From an uncultured Collinsella sp. (GTDB lineage: Bacteria > Actinomycetota > Coriobacteriia > Coriobacteriales > Coriobacteriaceae): a stretch of DNA of 6,195 bases. This document shows positions 5,648 to 6,195 of the stretch, one piece after another. The stretch is from NCBI GenBank assembly GCA_947003675.1, contig CAMQPJ010000084.1, forward strand, positions 1 to 6,195. Reading direction: 5' to 3'. A program made the position numbers and the translations under genes. The notes under the pieces are model-generated. The model worked only from the letters and a program-made list of their open reading frames with translations. It did no database searches and was not told the origin of the DNA. Every line of letters starts with the position of its first letter. The first letter of the stretch is position 1.

Positions 5648-6195
5648 TTACTCCTCCGATGCGGCGTCCGCAATGCCGGTATCTTCGACATCGCCACCGG
5701 CGGAAGGCTCGGCCAGACGATAACCCACGCCGCGCACCGTCTCGATAGCGCTGGCACGCTCGCCGAGCTTTTGGCGAAGCGTCTGCACGTGAACGTCGAC
5801 GGTACGCGAGCCACCATCGAAGTCCCAACCCCACACGCTCTGCAGCAGCGACTCGCGAGTAAAGACCACGCCGGGCTTGCGCATAAGATATTCGAGCAAA
5901 TCGAACTCGCGCAAGGTGAGTTTGAGCGGCTCGCCGGCAACGGTCACCTCGCGATGGCTGGGCGAAAGCACGATATCGCCCACGCTGAGCACATCGCTCG
6001 CCTGTTTGACCATACCGCCGCGGCGCAGCAGCGCACGGCAACGGCTGGCAAGCTCCATGAGCGAAAACGGCTTGGTCAGATAATCGTCGGCACCGCCATC
6101 GAGCGCCATCACCTTATCGAGCTCGGTGTCCTTGGCAGTGAGCATCATGATGGGCACCGTCGCCGTCAGGCGGTCGGCGCGCAGGCGACGCATAA
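5648..6195 (-). CDS. OmpR/PhoB-family response regulator, N-terminus beyond the window
   Basis: DNA-binding partner of the histidine kinase. Only about 182 codons are present. The first part of the receiver domain, including the phospho-acceptor Asp, lies outside the window. The frame is open to the edge, so the Met at 6193 is internal, where family members read roughly GFEVMRRLR. What remains of the receiver domain includes the switch Thr in MMLTAKD and the conserved Lys in GADDYLTKPFS. The winged-helix domain contains LTLREFDLLEYLMRKPG, then VWGWDFDGGSRTVDVHVQTL and VRGVGYRL, all typical of the PhoB/RegX3 type. A short acidic tail of about 18 residues (ending DAASEE) follows; it is not part of the fold. 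Stop TAA is 3 nt before the kinase GTG, so the two genes are almost certainly co-transcribed and translationally coupled. Confidence 0.95.
   Translation of the reverse strand, partial: MRRLRADRLTATVPIMMLTAKDTELDKVMALDGGADDYLTKPFSLMELASRCRALLRRGGMVKQASDVLSVGDIVLSPSHREVTVAGEPLKLTLREFDLLEYLMRKPGVVFTRESLLQSVWGWDFDGGSRTVDVHVQTLRQKLGERASAIETVRGVGYRLAEPSAGGDVEDTGIADAASEE

Overview
All seven genes in this window lie on the minus strand, so transcription runs from high to low coordinates. The window fits a moderately GC-rich actinobacterium, most likely a gut member of the Coriobacteriia such as Collinsella. This rests on the mix of a PhoR/PhoP-type two-component pair, a Firmicutes-style split tyrosine-kinase module (separate CpsC and CpsD) and short GGGACA-type intergenic elements that I associate from memory with Collinsella-like genomes. 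No taxonomic search was possible, so the genus is an inference.

Layout in transcription order. (1) 6195-5648: OmpR/PhoB-family response regulator, cut by the window edge, lacking its start and the phospho-acceptor Asp region. (2) 5644-4220: its membrane sensor histidine kinase, GTG start, 3 nt after the regulator's stop. (3) 4219-4049: a 171-nt gap with a strong GC-rich hairpin and a plausible promoter for the next operon. (4) 4048-3392 cpsC (Wzz-type chain-length/adaptor membrane protein), 3388-2633 cpsD (BY-kinase) and 2607-1957 cpsB (PHP-type phosphotyrosine phosphatase), closely spaced. (5) 1917-1417: an ElaA/YjcF-like GNAT acetyltransferase. (6) 1416-1217: a 200-nt gap with a repeat/palindrome element, an A/T-rich promoter-like region, and an intrinsic-terminator-like hairpin in the htpG leader. 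(7) 1216-1: htpG (Hsp90), whose C-terminal part lies beyond the left edge.

How they may work together: CpsC and CpsD together form a membrane tyrosine kinase that controls polymer length and export of capsule or other surface polysaccharide, and CpsB removes the phosphates. The two-component pair just upstream is a candidate regulator of this module, but the sequence gives only adjacency. The GNAT gene and htpG look functionally unrelated. No gene-free stretch exceeds 300 bases. I see no RNA gene, transposase, CRISPR array, phage gene or obviously novel system. The items most worth a second look are regulatory: the terminator-like hairpin between the likely htpG promoter and its start codon, and the GGGACA-type elements bracketing the acetyltransferase gene.
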